Virus record (IMG/VR): IMGVR_UViG_3300006802_000264
Span: 1 to 34,862 of that record
Length of the DNA stretch: 34,862 nt
From: a virus
Strand: one strand, 5' to 3'
The notes beneath the pieces were generated by a model. The model worked only from the letters and a program-made list of their open reading frames with translations. It was not told the DNA's origin and made no database searches. The position numbers were made by a program, and so were the translations under genes. Every line of letters begins with the position of its first letter. Position 1 is the stretch's first letter. This document shows positions 1-7,653 of this stretch, piece after piece.

Positions 1-13
1 AAGAACCGAGGTA

Positions 14-463
14 ATGATTGGCGATTTTTACGCCAATTCAGCAAGCTCTAGTTTTACTACCGGCACTGTTACGGTGCCTTTTGATACTACTCGATACAAT
101 GCAGGATCGCTTTACACACTAGCCTCAAGTCAAATTACATTGCCAGAAGATGGCACTTACAAGATTGAATTTAGAGTTACGGCGGAGATTTCAAGCGGCA
201 CGACTCGAACTACTACCAACGCCTGGCTAGAAGAGGATTCAAGCGGTAGCTTTGTTGAGGTCGATGGCTCCCGAGTCTCCATGTATAATCGAACTGCGGG
301 CGAAAGTGCTACAACCGGATCGGCAGTAGTGGTGCTTACTGGCGTTACTGGTGGCGATAAGGTGCAAGTAATTTGTGATCAAACTGGCGCAGGCGGTGCG
401 ACGATGAATACCGTCGCTGATATGTGCGGAATAACAATAACTAAAGTCTCAGCGGAAACGTAA
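14..463 (+). CDS. C1q/TNF-like beta-sandwich virion protein (5' end uncertain)
   Basis: About 149 residues rich in Ser, Thr, Gly and Val, with an alternating beta-strand pattern. The segment ITLPEDGTYKIEFRVT, followed by a later VVLTGVTGGDKV stretch, resembles the C1q/TNF-like jelly-roll fold that phages use in decoration proteins and fibres. That is inferred from pattern only. The GAGG just before ATG 14 lies 2 nt from it, too close for a normal ribosome-binding site, and the frame is open to the left edge, so the gene may begin outside the window. Its stop overlaps the next start. Because it sits between the portal-side structural genes and the head genes, a surface or adhesion role is likely. 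Confidence 0.5.
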   Translation: MIGDFYANSASSSFTTGTVTVPFDTTRYNAGSLYTLASSQITLPEDGTYKIEFRVTAEISSGTTRTTTNAWLEEDSSGSFVEVDGSRVSMYNRTAGESATTGSAVVVLTGVTGGDKVQVICDQTGAGGATMNTVADMCGITITKVSAET

Positions 464-663
464 TGGCACTCACACCAGAATTTGTAACTGAAAAGCTGGA
501 TCAGTCGGCGCGAAAGCTTCGAAGATTGCGAGAGCTTAATTCGCTTTGGCAAAATGGAGTAACACCGCCATTGACATTGAATTTACAAGATTTAAAGGCC
601 GAAGCGGAAACGCTTATCGGTGAAGTATTGGCATTAATGACTGAATTAAATGACGCCATTTAA
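463..663 (+). CDS. Small helical protein, function unknown
   Basis: A 66-residue protein that I do not recognise. It is almost entirely helical, with a basic stretch (ARKLRRLRELN) followed by an acidic, Leu-rich helix ending LMTELNDAI. It starts at an ATG overlapping the upstream TAA and is followed after 13 nt by the next gene, so it is part of a translationally coupled run of very small virion-module genes. The size and composition would suit a small head or connector accessory protein, but nothing in the sequence proves that. Confidence 0.55.
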   Translation: MALTPEFVTEKLDQSARKLRRLRELNSLWQNGVTPPLTLNLQDLKAEAETLIGEVLALMTELNDAI

Positions 664-676
664 TAAGGGGATAAAA

Positions 677-913
677 ATGGAAGAAAACATACAGAAATGG
701 ATCAACACTTGTGCTCAATTGCAAATTGCTTTGAGCGACACCTTTTCTCAGATGAAGTCTGAAATGACACAAGTGCAAAAGCAAATTGTCAGCCAAAGAC
801 AAGACATTGAAAGCGAGATTAAGTGTTTAAAAGCTGAGATCGAAAAGCTTAAAGAGTCCTCGCAGGTCCAAGTTACTAACGGCAAAGACTTAGAGCCTCA
901 AATTAGTGCATGA
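677..913 (+). CDS. Small coiled-coil protein
   Basis: A 78-residue protein predicted to be almost wholly coiled coil from its heptad-like pattern (FSQMKSEMTQVQKQIVSQ, then SEIKCLKAEIEKLKES). I chose ATG 677 over an in-frame ATG at 650 because an AAGGGG ribosome-binding site at 665-670 lies 6 nt upstream, whereas 650 would overlap the previous gene without a site. It ends in an ATGA overlap with the following membrane protein. Together with the next two genes it forms a cluster of tiny helical and membrane proteins. The function is unknown. Confidence 0.6.
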   Translation: MEENIQKWINTCAQLQIALSDTFSQMKSEMTQVQKQIVSQRQDIESEIKCLKAEIEKLKESSQVQVTNGKDLEPQISA

Positions 914-1203
914 CTGAAGAGCAAGAGCGGGAAAGGCATCAATTTAAGATCACGACTATCACAGTCTTTCTAGGGTTTGTTTGCCAGCTCATGGCATCGG
1001 CTTGGTTTTTAGCATCGCTTTCTGAAAGGCAAGCGCAAACTCATTCCGTACTGCAAGGGGTCGTTGCGGAGCAAAAGCTGCGATCTAGTAATGTTTATGC
1101 GGTTGAGAATTTAAAAACTGAAATTCGGTGGTGCATTGATGAGGTCAAAGAAATGCGTCAGCGCTTAAGAGGTCTAGAGATGGGACATAATGGACAACGT
1201 TAG
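910..1203 (+). CDS. Membrane-anchored coiled-coil protein (spanin- or holin-like topology)
   Basis: A 97-residue protein with a charged N-terminus (about residues 1-13), one hydrophobic membrane segment (about 16-38, ITVFLGFVCQLMASAWFLA) and a charged helical C-terminal region likely to form a coiled coil (about 60-95). One membrane anchor followed by a coiled coil is the topology of inner-membrane spanins and of several small phage inner-membrane proteins. No matching outer-membrane lipoprotein is nested in it, so spanin is only a possibility. It starts in an ATGA overlap with the gene before it. Confidence 0.55.
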   Translation: MTEEQERERHQFKITTITVFLGFVCQLMASAWFLASLSERQAQTHSVLQGVVAEQKLRSSNVYAVENLKTEIRWCIDEVKEMRQRLRGLEMGHNGQR

Positions 1204-1273
1204 CCAAGTAGTTTTCGTGGTAGCTTTTATCTCGGCGCTAGTGCCGATCATTATGGTAATGGTCCACTATTGA
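1190..1273 (+). CDS. 27-residue hydrophobic membrane peptide
   Basis: A short frame encoding MDNVSQVVFVVAFISALVPI plus seven more residues (IMVMVHY). It is nearly a pure transmembrane helix. It begins inside the end of the preceding membrane coiled-coil gene, and its TGA overlaps the TTG start of the next gene, so it fills what would otherwise be the only gap in a gapless run. That spacing is the main argument that it is real. A small pore-like or regulatory membrane peptide is possible, but the function is unknown. Confidence 0.45.
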   Translation: MDNVSQVVFVVAFISALVPIIMVMVHY

Positions 1274-1476
1274 GCATTTTCTATTTTCTTAAGCCTCACT
1301 ATCACGGCGTTGGTGCGAAACTTATTGAGGGCGCTCGCAAAGCTACCCGCAAAAAGCGCAAAAAAGATCCACTAGATGAGCTATCAAAGGAAGAATGGGC
1401 AATTATTCGCGAACCTCAGATTCGTTTTGAAGAAGATCTAGAAGTTGCCCAGCTTATGCTTATGGGGTTTTTATGA
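1270..1476 (+). CDS. Small basic/acidic two-part protein, function unknown
   Basis: A 68-residue protein starting at TTG (1270), the only available start that joins it to the neighbours. The N-terminal half is aromatic and basic, with a KATRKKRKKD cluster at about residues 25-34. The C-terminal half is acidic and helical (EEWAIIREPQIRFEEDLEV). It overlaps the membrane peptide upstream and ends in an ATGA overlap with the next gene. I do not recognise a family. Its position directly before the scaffold region suggests a head-assembly accessory role. Confidence 0.5.
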   Translation: MSIFYFLKPHYHGVGAKLIEGARKATRKKRKKDPLDELSKEEWAIIREPQIRFEEDLEVAQLMLMGFL

Positions 1477-1889
1477 GTGATATTCCAAAACACGGAGCAG
1501 GCGAAAGGGGGGTGTTTGCCTTTCGAGATGGCGAGTTTGTTAGAATTGATGAATCAAAAAAAAAGCGGGTGATTGCTCCTACTGTAATTACAGACGAGAT
1601 TGATCCCGTGGAAAGCTATGCTGATTTCGATAGGCCTGTGTTTACATCAAAATCAGCTTTGCGGCGTCATTATAGAGAAAAAGGATTTTACGAAACTGGC
1701 GGGGATCATTTAGATCAAAAGCCTACCTCTGAAGATCCCGAGGCGGTGGCAAAGTATGATCGAGAGATGATCGAAGCTGCTTACATGGACGTTAAATACA
1801 ACAGGGTTCCTTTTACCGAAGAGGAAAAGGAATTGCATAAAAGGGAAAAAAGACAATGGGGCAAGGCGTACGAAGTGAAGCCACTTTAG
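1473..1889 (+). CDS. Hypothetical protein upstream of the scaffold
   Basis: A 138-residue hydrophilic protein with many charged residues. Recognisable features are an opening MSDIPKHGAGERGVFAFRDG, a central ADFDRPVFTSKSALRRHYRE segment and a C-terminal charged helix (FTEEEKELHKREKRQWG). It begins at the ATGA of the preceding gene, and its end overlaps the scaffold start by 34 nt in another frame. Proteins of this kind often sit just before scaffold genes in P22-like metagenomic phages, but I cannot name a function. Confidence 0.6.
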   Translation: MSDIPKHGAGERGVFAFRDGEFVRIDESKKKRVIAPTVITDEIDPVESYADFDRPVFTSKSALRRHYREKGFYETGGDHLDQKPTSEDPEAVAKYDREMIEAAYMDVKYNRVPFTEEEKELHKREKRQWGKAYEVKPL

Positions 1890-2983
1890 GCTTAAGTGAA
1901 GAAGAGATTACGGGCTCGGCTACGGAAGATGAGTCCATAATAGAAACCGAAGATTCAGGAGAACCGGAAAGTGTTGAGGAAAGCGTCAAAGAGGCTCTTG
2001 CCGAAGTTAAGGCTGGGCAGGGTGAGGGGTCTGAGGATGAGGAGGCAGGCGAGCCCGCTTCGCACGAATCAGGGCAATCCGCTAAGCACTCCCAGCAAGC
2101 CCAAGACGGGAAACCCTCTTCGGTAGCTGCTCCTAATCGATTCTCGGCGGATACGAAAGAGGCTTGGGAAAAATTCCCGCCTGAGATCCAGGCCGAGGCT
2201 GCTCGGATGTTTCGAGAGCATCAAGGGCGCTTTACTCAGGGCCAGCAGCAATTAGCGCAAGCGGAAAAAGAGGCCCGGCATTTAGTCGAAGCGGTGCGGC
2301 CTTATTACACGTCAAACCCTGAGTTGGCCGAAGCTGGGATCTCCGAGTCTGCTTTAGTTGCTCAGCTAATCGGCAATCATCAACTTTTAATGAATCCCGA
2401 GACTTCTGCGAGTACCTTAACTCGGATTGGGAAATCGTTAGGCTTTGATGTTGAGCTTTCACGGGATGGATCTACGGTTTCCGCTAGTCAAAACGGCGCA
2501 AGCTTTGAGAATAACCCACAGTTTCAGTCTTTACAGCAACAAAATAGCCAAATACTCTCTTGGATAGAGCAAAGGCAAGTCCAAGAAGCCGCTCAGCCTA
2601 TTCTGGAAGAGATAAACGAAGTCCAGGATGAGGTAGACGCTTCTGGGAATTTTTTATATCCAGAAACTCACAAACGTGAATTTCTGCAATACGCGAAACC
2701 CCTGGTTTCCGAACTGAAGAGAACCCATCCGGGGATAAGCTATGGCGAGGCGCTCAAGCATGTTGTTCAGCAAGCCCGCCAATCCTTTGGATACTCTCCT
2801 CAGGCAAGTTCGACCGGACTTCCCGTAAAGAACAATCAAAAGGCGGTATCAGCAGCAAAGACAGTGAGGGGCAGAGTGGCTCCTTCTGCCGAAGCTCCCA
2901 GGGATCCCCTGGAAGTGCCGCAAAATGAAACTCCAGAACAGTCAGCAAAAATAGCTCTGGAGGATTTGTTACGAGGAAGATAA
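1856..2983 (+). CDS. Scaffolding protein
   Basis: A 375-residue protein immediately before the major capsid gene. The first 80 or so residues are extremely acidic and low in complexity. A helical region follows, with the pattern WEKFPPEIQAEAARMFREHQ at about residues 104-123, seen in many phage head scaffolds, and then Gln-rich helices. The C-terminus is basic, with DLLRGR at the end. An acidic, elongated body with a basic tail that binds coat is the usual scaffold design. AAGGGA about 9 nt upstream supports ATG 1856. It abuts the capsid gene (stop 2981-2983, next ATG 2984), as expected for co-assembly. Confidence 0.75.
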   Translation: MGQGVRSEATLGLSEEEITGSATEDESIIETEDSGEPESVEESVKEALAEVKAGQGEGSEDEEAGEPASHESGQSAKHSQQAQDGKPSSVAAPNRFSADTKEAWEKFPPEIQAEAARMFREHQGRFTQGQQQLAQAEKEARHLVEAVRPYYTSNPELAEAGISESALVAQLIGNHQLLMNPETSASTLTRIGKSLGFDVELSRDGSTVSASQNGASFENNPQFQSLQQQNSQILSWIEQRQVQEAAQPILEEINEVQDEVDASGNFLYPETHKREFLQYAKPLVSELKRTHPGISYGEALKHVVQQARQSFGYSPQASSTGLPVKNNQKAVSAAKTVRGRVAPSAEAPRDPLEVPQNETPEQSAKIALEDLLRGR

Positions 2984-3985
2984 ATGACAGACGTAGGATT
3001 GGGCCAGCTTGTTACAGCAACTGGTCGCAGGCGCTCAAAACGCGCCAAAGATGCTGTCAGAGACAATCTCCCAGTGACGATGCACATGGAAGAGCATGGC
3101 GGTTATCGTCGCGTTCCATCTGGTCGAACAATCGTTGAGGAAGCTCTAAGCGATCAAAACGATACTGTCGACTGGGTAGGTGCATCTGGGCAGATCTCTC
3201 TCACAGAAAACAACATAATGGATGCAGCCGAGTTTAATTGGAATTACATGCTTGGCTCGGTGGTGTTTTCTCTTTCTGAGAAATACCAAAACGAAGGCCC
3301 CGATCAGTATATCCCGCTCATATCGAGCAAGTTCAAAGTCCTAGAATCCACCCAAATGAACAAATTCCATGAGGGTGTCCTCTCGGACGGAACGGGCTCA
3401 AGCGGATTGCAGATGGCAGGGCTTGCGGCTTTGGTTTCGACTACTCCAACCTCTGGAACGGTAGGCGGCATTGATCGTTCTAGCTCAGATGCGGCGTGGT
3501 TTAGAAACCAGGCGTTTGATACAAGCTCAGATTGGTCTGACGGTGCAGTAGACAGTGGTAACGTAACTCGATTCCTGGATCAGGGTCTTGATGCAACTAC
3601 TATCAACTCTAAGCCTCAGGTTAATATTGGGCTTATGGGAGATACTCACTGGAAGGCTTTTACGGCTTCCACTCGAGCAATCCAGCAAATCACGCACGAA
3701 AAAGACTCAGCAAGAGTAGGGCATAATAAGCTCTGGTATAGAGGGGTCCCCATGTATCTCTCTGGTGGGCTTAACTACTCGGGCTTTTCTACGCAAACAG
3801 CCACTAGAACCTATCTTCTTAATGTGGAAGAAGGCGGGTTTAACGTTGTTTTCCATCGAAAAGCTGAGTTCGATATGCTCGAGCCTGTAAACAGCGCCGA
3901 TCAGGCAGCTGTTTCTCGCTTGATGTTCACTATGGCCACTTGCACTATTGGCGGTTACGCCAAGCGCTGCTGGGTTGGATTTTAA
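2984..3985 (+). CDS. Major capsid protein (HK97 fold)
   Basis: A 333-residue protein in the position and size range of a phage coat protein, following the scaffold directly. A charged N-terminal region (about 10-60) is followed by segments typical of an HK97-like coat family: SGQISLTENNIMDAAEFNW, a short GTGSSGLQMAGLAALVSTTP element and a GTVGGIDRSSSDAAWFRNQ motif near residues 150-175. The C-terminal beta-rich part ends in a Cys/Gly-rich strand. It self-assembles into the icosahedral shell around the scaffold. The assignment combines context with sequence pattern; the exact family is not certain. Confidence 0.85.
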   Translation: MTDVGLGQLVTATGRRRSKRAKDAVRDNLPVTMHMEEHGGYRRVPSGRTIVEEALSDQNDTVDWVGASGQISLTENNIMDAAEFNWNYMLGSVVFSLSEKYQNEGPDQYIPLISSKFKVLESTQMNKFHEGVLSDGTGSSGLQMAGLAALVSTTPTSGTVGGIDRSSSDAAWFRNQAFDTSSDWSDGAVDSGNVTRFLDQGLDATTINSKPQVNIGLMGDTHWKAFTASTRAIQQITHEKDSARVGHNKLWYRGVPMYLSGGLNYSGFSTQTATRTYLLNVEEGGFNVVFHRKAEFDMLEPVNSADQAAVSRLMFTMATCTIGGYAKRCWVGF

Positions 3986-4011
3986 TTTGAATTTCTAACG
4001 AGGTAGCGAAA

Positions 4012-4503
4012 ATGAGTGGACAACTATTAAAGGTAAATTATGCTCCCTCCAGCACGCAAGAGCACGCTTTGGGCTCTTTGCATGTTGATGCGGCGGGGAA
4101 TCACTATAGATACATGCAGGCTGACGGGGCGGTTACGTCTTATCATCTCTATAATTATACAGCTGATGATTGGCAGATTGACGCAATTGCAACGGAAACC
4201 TCTAACCCTGCTGACACTGACTTGATCCAGTGTTGCGTGTGGGACAAAAGCGCAACGGCGCTTGCCGATAATGAGTATGCTTGGGTCTTTGTAGGACCTG
4301 GGACTTTCACAATCACGGCTGAGGCCGGTGGTGCTTTGGCTGTTGATGAGATTGTCTATCTCGATGGTGAGACAGCTGGAACCCTATCAGCAACCGCTGG
4401 GCCTTGTTTTGCTCCAGGCGTACAGGCGCTAGAAGCAATTACTGCTGGGGCCACAGGCTCAGCCGTGTGCGCACATGCTTTGTATCTAGAAGATACAGCT
4501 TAA
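4012..4503 (+). CDS. Probable capsid decoration or structural protein
   Basis: A 163-residue, beta-rich, Ala/Gly/Thr-rich acidic protein with its own ribosome-binding site (GAGG before ATG 4012), directly after the coat gene. The C-terminal part (PGTFTITAEAGGALAVDEI, then YLDGETAGTLSATAG) resembles the small beta-domain of head decoration proteins. Its place right after the coat gene and before a strong hairpin suggests high expression with the coat. A decoration role is inferred; no diagnostic motif is present. Confidence 0.55.
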   Translation: MSGQLLKVNYAPSSTQEHALGSLHVDAAGNHYRYMQADGAVTSYHLYNYTADDWQIDAIATETSNPADTDLIQCCVWDKSATALADNEYAWVFVGPGTFTITAEAGGALAVDEIVYLDGETAGTLSATAGPCFAPGVQALEAITAGATGSAVCAHALYLEDTA

Positions 4504-4515
4504 GCTTAACCAACC

Positions 4516-4535
4516 GGGGGCCTTAACTGGCCCCC
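4516..4535 (+). terminator. Strong hairpin downstream of the capsid genes
   Basis: A perfect 7-bp GC stem (GGGGGCC / GGCCCCC) with a 6-nt loop lies just after the decoration-like gene. Only a short, interrupted T-run follows, so it probably terminates partially or stabilises the 3' end of the capsid transcript. The AAGGGG ribosome-binding site of the next gene starts 9 nt later. Confidence 0.65.
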
Positions 4536-4558
4536 TTACACTTTAAGGGGCAAATCGT

Positions 4559-5353
4559 ATGAGTGTAGATCTTAACAATTATAGCTTTCCTGACGTAGCC
4601 CAGGAGGATTTTATTAATAAAGGCCTGGCGACTCGTGCGCTTGCATCTGGGGTGACTGAATTTACCCCTCAAGGCCACAATAATGGGTTGGCTTATCGGT
4701 TTTTCGTTCATAATCGCAAAAATCCGATGAAGTCCGAGCAGTACGATATGGAGATCACCGATCCCATTGAGATGGTTCAGATCTACCGAGACAGAAAGCA
4801 CAAGCCTTGCCATCGGATTGAAGAGCTACCAAAAGAGCTTTTAGACTTGCGAAAAACCCGCATTGATATGGGTGAGGGCTTATATCGCTATGAGTTTGTG
4901 AAAGACGAAGATGGGAATTACGAGGTCAAGGGCGGCATTTACGCCGAGGCCTATAAGGCTTGGAAGAAGGGTCTTGGAGCCCAGGGGCTATCCTTAGAGC
5001 GTTGGGGCGAGATTACGACAGGCGATGTTATCGCGCTGCAGTCTGAAGGCATTTACACAGTGCAGCAACTCGCTTCTTTACCAGAAGATAGAGTTAAGGG
5101 TCGTTTCCCAGGTAATTTAGTGAAAGCTTTCGAGAGTGCTATTCACTTTTGCAATGCGCAAAATGAAAAAGCGAAGCTCAAACCTTTTGCCGATGATTTG
5201 ATTGAGCTTAGAAAAGAGCTTGAAGCCTTAAAGGCTGAGAATCAAACTCTAAAAGCTGCAAAGCCTGCCCGTGGTCGTCCGAAAAGAAAGACGGCTAAAA
5301 GAAAGGCTCGAGCAGTAAAACCTGAAACTGAACCTCCTCCTATAGCGGCATGA
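4559..5353 (+). CDS. Hypothetical virion-module protein with HhH-like segment and basic tail
   Basis: A 264-residue protein with a good AAGGGG site 8 nt before ATG 4559. The first 130 residues contain aromatic and charged beta-type segments. Residues about 150-195 (WGEITTGDVIALQSEGIYTV, then QQLASLPEDRV) look like a helix-hairpin-helix/SAM-type segment that can bind DNA or protein. A coiled coil follows (about 205-235), then a very basic, Lys/Arg-rich tail (PARGRPKRKTAKRKARA) and a short acidic, Pro-rich end. A protein touching DNA or the head interior is plausible, but its function is unknown. Confidence 0.6.
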   Translation: MSVDLNNYSFPDVAQEDFINKGLATRALASGVTEFTPQGHNNGLAYRFFVHNRKNPMKSEQYDMEITDPIEMVQIYRDRKHKPCHRIEELPKELLDLRKTRIDMGEGLYRYEFVKDEDGNYEVKGGIYAEAYKAWKKGLGAQGLSLERWGEITTGDVIALQSEGIYTVQQLASLPEDRVKGRFPGNLVKAFESAIHFCNAQNEKAKLKPFADDLIELRKELEALKAENQTLKAAKPARGRPKRKTAKRKARAVKPETEPPPIAA

Positions 5354-5354
5354 T

Positions 5355-5648
5355 ATGAGCGATATAGAATTTTTTACCCAGGACCATAAAACCTTTAGCG
5401 GCGAAGTGGTCAAGCGTGAATGGTATAAGGTGCCTAAGGTGCGGATCAATGGTGATGGTAAGCCCGTCACTGAGCATACCATCGAGCTAGTTGATGAAGC
5501 TTGCCGACAAAAGCACGCCAAAGCCTATGAGGCATGGAAGAATCCTCCCAAGAAAGAGGCGGCACCGATTGTCAAGGTTGAGTCAAGATCAAAAGTTGTT
5601 GGGGCATTAGCGCAATCTTTTAAAAAGCCTAAGGACTCAGAGAAATGA
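5355..5648 (+). CDS. Small hypothetical virion-module protein
   Basis: A 97-residue hydrophilic protein starting 1 nt after the stop of the gene before it. It opens with MSDIEFFTQDHKTFSGEV, continues with a short beta-rich part and turns into Lys-rich helices (EAWKNPPKKEAAP, FKKPKDSEK). It ends in an ATGA overlap with a signal-peptide-bearing gene. I do not recognise a family. Its position in the capsid-to-adaptor interval suggests a structural or assembly role. Confidence 0.55.
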   Translation: MSDIEFFTQDHKTFSGEVVKREWYKVPKVRINGDGKPVTEHTIELVDEACRQKHAKAYEAWKNPPKKEAAPIVKVESRSKVVGALAQSFKKPKDSEK

Positions 5649-6211
5649 AAAAGCTAGTTTTATTTTTAGCCTGTCTTGGCTTTCCCAGCTTGGCTTTGGC
5701 ACAAACTACAGAGAACGACTTGATCGGCTTGGGTATGCCTTCAGCTTTGGCCGAAGCTCTTACCTCGGGCCTTTCTGCCGACTCGGATCTTACTCTCACG
5801 GCTGCCGGGGATGATGTTATTATCACGGCTGAGGATGACGTAGTTATTCAGGGTGAAGGCTCGGGAGATGTCATCACCCTAGCTGGTGGAGGAACTGCTG
5901 TAGATCTAACCATTGCGGATAACTTGGTTACGGTAGCCTCTGGCACGTCACTAACGATGACATCCGGCACTTTCACCATTACGGCAGGAGATGCGGTGCT
6001 GACATCTGGAGATCTTACGATAACAGCTGGCGGGATCAATATCGCCGCTTCTCAAGATCTCAACTGGGTTGAACAAGATTCGGCTAACCAGGCTTGTAAT
6101 ACTACCTGTACTCTAGGCTGCGTTATCGGACTAGAGGCGTCTACCCCGGCCTTCGTGGACTGTGCCGATGCAACAGCAGACTCTTGTGTCTGTGCTAGTG
6201 CAGGAAGCTAA
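5645..6211 (+). CDS. Exported beta-repeat protein with Cys-rich C-terminus
   Basis: A 188-residue protein with a clear Sec signal peptide (MKKLVLFLACLGFPSLALAQ, cleavage expected after ALA-Q). The middle (about 45-140) is made of short repeated beta strands such as LTLTAAGDDVIITAEDDVVI, TMTSGTFTITAGDAVLTSG and DLTITAGGINIAAS, typical of beta-roll or adhesin-like proteins. The last 40 residues carry seven Cys, which fits folding in the periplasm or outside. It overlaps its neighbours (ATGA before, TAATG after). An exported protein inside a head-gene run is unusual; a surface or adhesin role is inferred. Confidence 0.6.
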   Translation: MKKLVLFLACLGFPSLALAQTTENDLIGLGMPSALAEALTSGLSADSDLTLTAAGDDVIITAEDDVVIQGEGSGDVITLAGGGTAVDLTIADNLVTVASGTSLTMTSGTFTITAGDAVLTSGDLTITAGGINIAASQDLNWVEQDSANQACNTTCTLGCVIGLEASTPAFVDCADATADSCVCASAGS

Positions 6212-6441
6212 TGAGGGTTGCAGTTTTCGCATTAGCAGGGTTTTTCGCGGGGCTCCTTTTCTACGCTTTGGGAGATGCGCACTTTCATAAAGTGGCAAGA
6301 GAGGAGCTTAAACTTTCAAATCAAGAGGTTGCAGGCTGGCTTAATGCACACAAATCGAGAGACAAAAGAGACGCAGCAATCAGGGAAGAGATGAACAAGA
6401 TCCTAGATAAGCTAAAGAACATCAAGGGTGATTCTAAATGA
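6211..6441 (+). CDS. Small membrane protein with charged helical tail
   Basis: A 76-residue protein with one N-terminal hydrophobic segment (about residues 3-20, VAVFALAGFFAGLLFYALG) followed by a long charged helix (SRDKRDAAIREEMNKILDKL). The topology resembles a small signal-anchor protein with a coiled coil on the other side of the membrane. It overlaps the exported beta-repeat protein and the following structural gene by a few bases. A spanin-like or pore-associated role is possible but unproven. Confidence 0.5.
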   Translation: MRVAVFALAGFFAGLLFYALGDAHFHKVAREELKLSNQEVAGWLNAHKSRDKRDAAIREEMNKILDKLKNIKGDSK

Positions 6442-6920
6442 GCGGGACCGCATCAAGAAAGCATATTTTACGCAGGGCCACTCCTACAGTTAGCACTTCC
6501 GCCTACGCCGACTTGGATCAGGTGGGTGGAGTAATGACTTTCACAGACGCTTTTGCTGGTGGCCCTAGAAGTGGGGTTATCGTCTCTCTGGCTGTATTGC
6601 TAGAAAGCGGGGCCTTTCCTGCTATGACAGTTCACTTTTTTAACGCGTCTCCTACTTTGACCAGTTCGGACAATGCGGCTTTAGACATTGCCGATACCGA
6701 GATGGCCTCAAAGTATTGCGGAAGTATTCATGTTCGAAACACAGCTGACGTATATTATATGACTTTAAACTCAAGCTCCGTTGCATATACAAATCTAAAA
6801 TTCGCACAGGTGGTTGAGAGCACAGACGGGAATTTGTATGGAGTGGCTCAAGCGGCTGGGGCAATCACTTTTGCAGCAACCGATGATTTGACGATTATTT
6901 TAGGCGTCGAAGCTGATTAA
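6438..6920 (+). CDS. Beta-rich structural protein
   Basis: A 160-residue, beta-rich protein without a signal peptide. The segment VHFFNASPTLTSSDNAALD and the C-terminal strand DDLTIILGVEAD match the pattern of small phage structural proteins with a jelly-roll-like core found near head and neck genes. It overlaps the preceding gene (ATGA), and the adaptor gene begins 4 nt downstream, so it likely belongs to the capsid or neck. I infer a virion component of unknown position. Confidence 0.55.
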   Translation: MSGTASRKHILRRATPTVSTSAYADLDQVGGVMTFTDAFAGGPRSGVIVSLAVLLESGAFPAMTVHFFNASPTLTSSDNAALDIADTEMASKYCGSIHVRNTADVYYMTLNSSSVAYTNLKFAQVVESTDGNLYGVAQAAGAITFAATDDLTIILGVEAD

Positions 6921-6924
6921 ATGA

Positions 6925-7653
6925 ATGGCAACTATACTCGCAAATTTGCAAGCTGTCTGTGACGAGGCCAACGAGCCTCAAGTTTCTGCCTATGATGATA
7001 ATCGTCAACTGCTTGCCCTTTTAGAGTCTGTTTCTCGAGAGCTTCGCCAGCTTGCTTGCTTTCCACAGCAAAAGAGATCTTACAGTTTTAATACCTCAGC
7101 CTCGGATGCGGAATATGCTTTGCCCGCTGATTACTATATGGGCATTCAGGGCACGTATTATGATCAAACCCGCGCCTGGAGTCTGATCGGGCCTTTATCG
7201 GATTCCGAATGGAACTATAGGCAATACGGGCCCGGCTCAGCATCAAACACTTTTGCCTATCGCGTTTTCGGGCCTGATATAGGCCAATATTCAAGCTCGC
7301 AGCAATTTGAGCTAGACCCAACACCTGCAGCTACGATTGCCCTTAGCTTTGATTACATTACCTCTCGCATGTTTTACGAATCCGGGTTTACCCCAACTAC
7401 CACCACCAAAGAAACAGTTGGGGCTGATACGGATGTTTCAATGTTCGATGATGATATTTTGATCGCGGGCACTTTGTATCGCTATTTAGAGATTAGGAAA
7501 AAAGATTACGCTGACGCTTTTAGGCGTTATCAAAAGCTTATTGAGCGTGCCAAGACTCGCCACCATGGCTCTTTTAAAGGCTCTTTTGCTCGTGGCCGCC
7601 GTGGCGTTCGGCGCTATTATCCTACCGAGGGTTGGGGAGGCTGGAGCTTATGA
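6925..7653 (+). CDS. Head-tail adaptor (P22 gp4 / SU10-adaptor-like)
   Basis: A 242-residue protein. The N-terminal helices (about 1-45) are followed by YALPADYYMGIQGTYYDQTR and WSLIGPLSDSEW, the pattern of the SU10-adaptor/gp4-type family that docks below the portal. A later FELDPTPAATIALSFDYIT strand pair and a C-terminal helical part with an Arg-rich end follow. These proteins form the ring between portal and tail and help retain packaged DNA. Its place after capsid and before the gp10-like protein agrees. The ATG at 6921 is out of frame and stops quickly, so 6925 is the start. Confidence 0.7.
   Translation: MATILANLQAVCDEANEPQVSAYDDNRQLLALLESVSRELRQLACFPQQKRSYSFNTSASDAEYALPADYYMGIQGTYYDQTRAWSLIGPLSDSEWNYRQYGPGSASNTFAYRVFGPDIGQYSSSQQFELDPTPAATIALSFDYITSRMFYESGFTPTTTTKETVGADTDVSMFDDDILIAGTLYRYLEIRKKDYADAFRRYQKLIERAKTRHHGSFKGSFARGRRGVRRYYPTEGWGGWSL

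Noticed and set aside
910-1273. Nested inner/outer-membrane spanin pair
   Set aside because: The first protein has the right topology, but the overlapping peptide lacks a lipobox Cys and is a plain membrane helix.
4040-4225. 61-codon plus-strand frame within the decoration-like gene
   Set aside because: Overlaps a better gene, lacks a ribosome-binding site and has no recognisable features.
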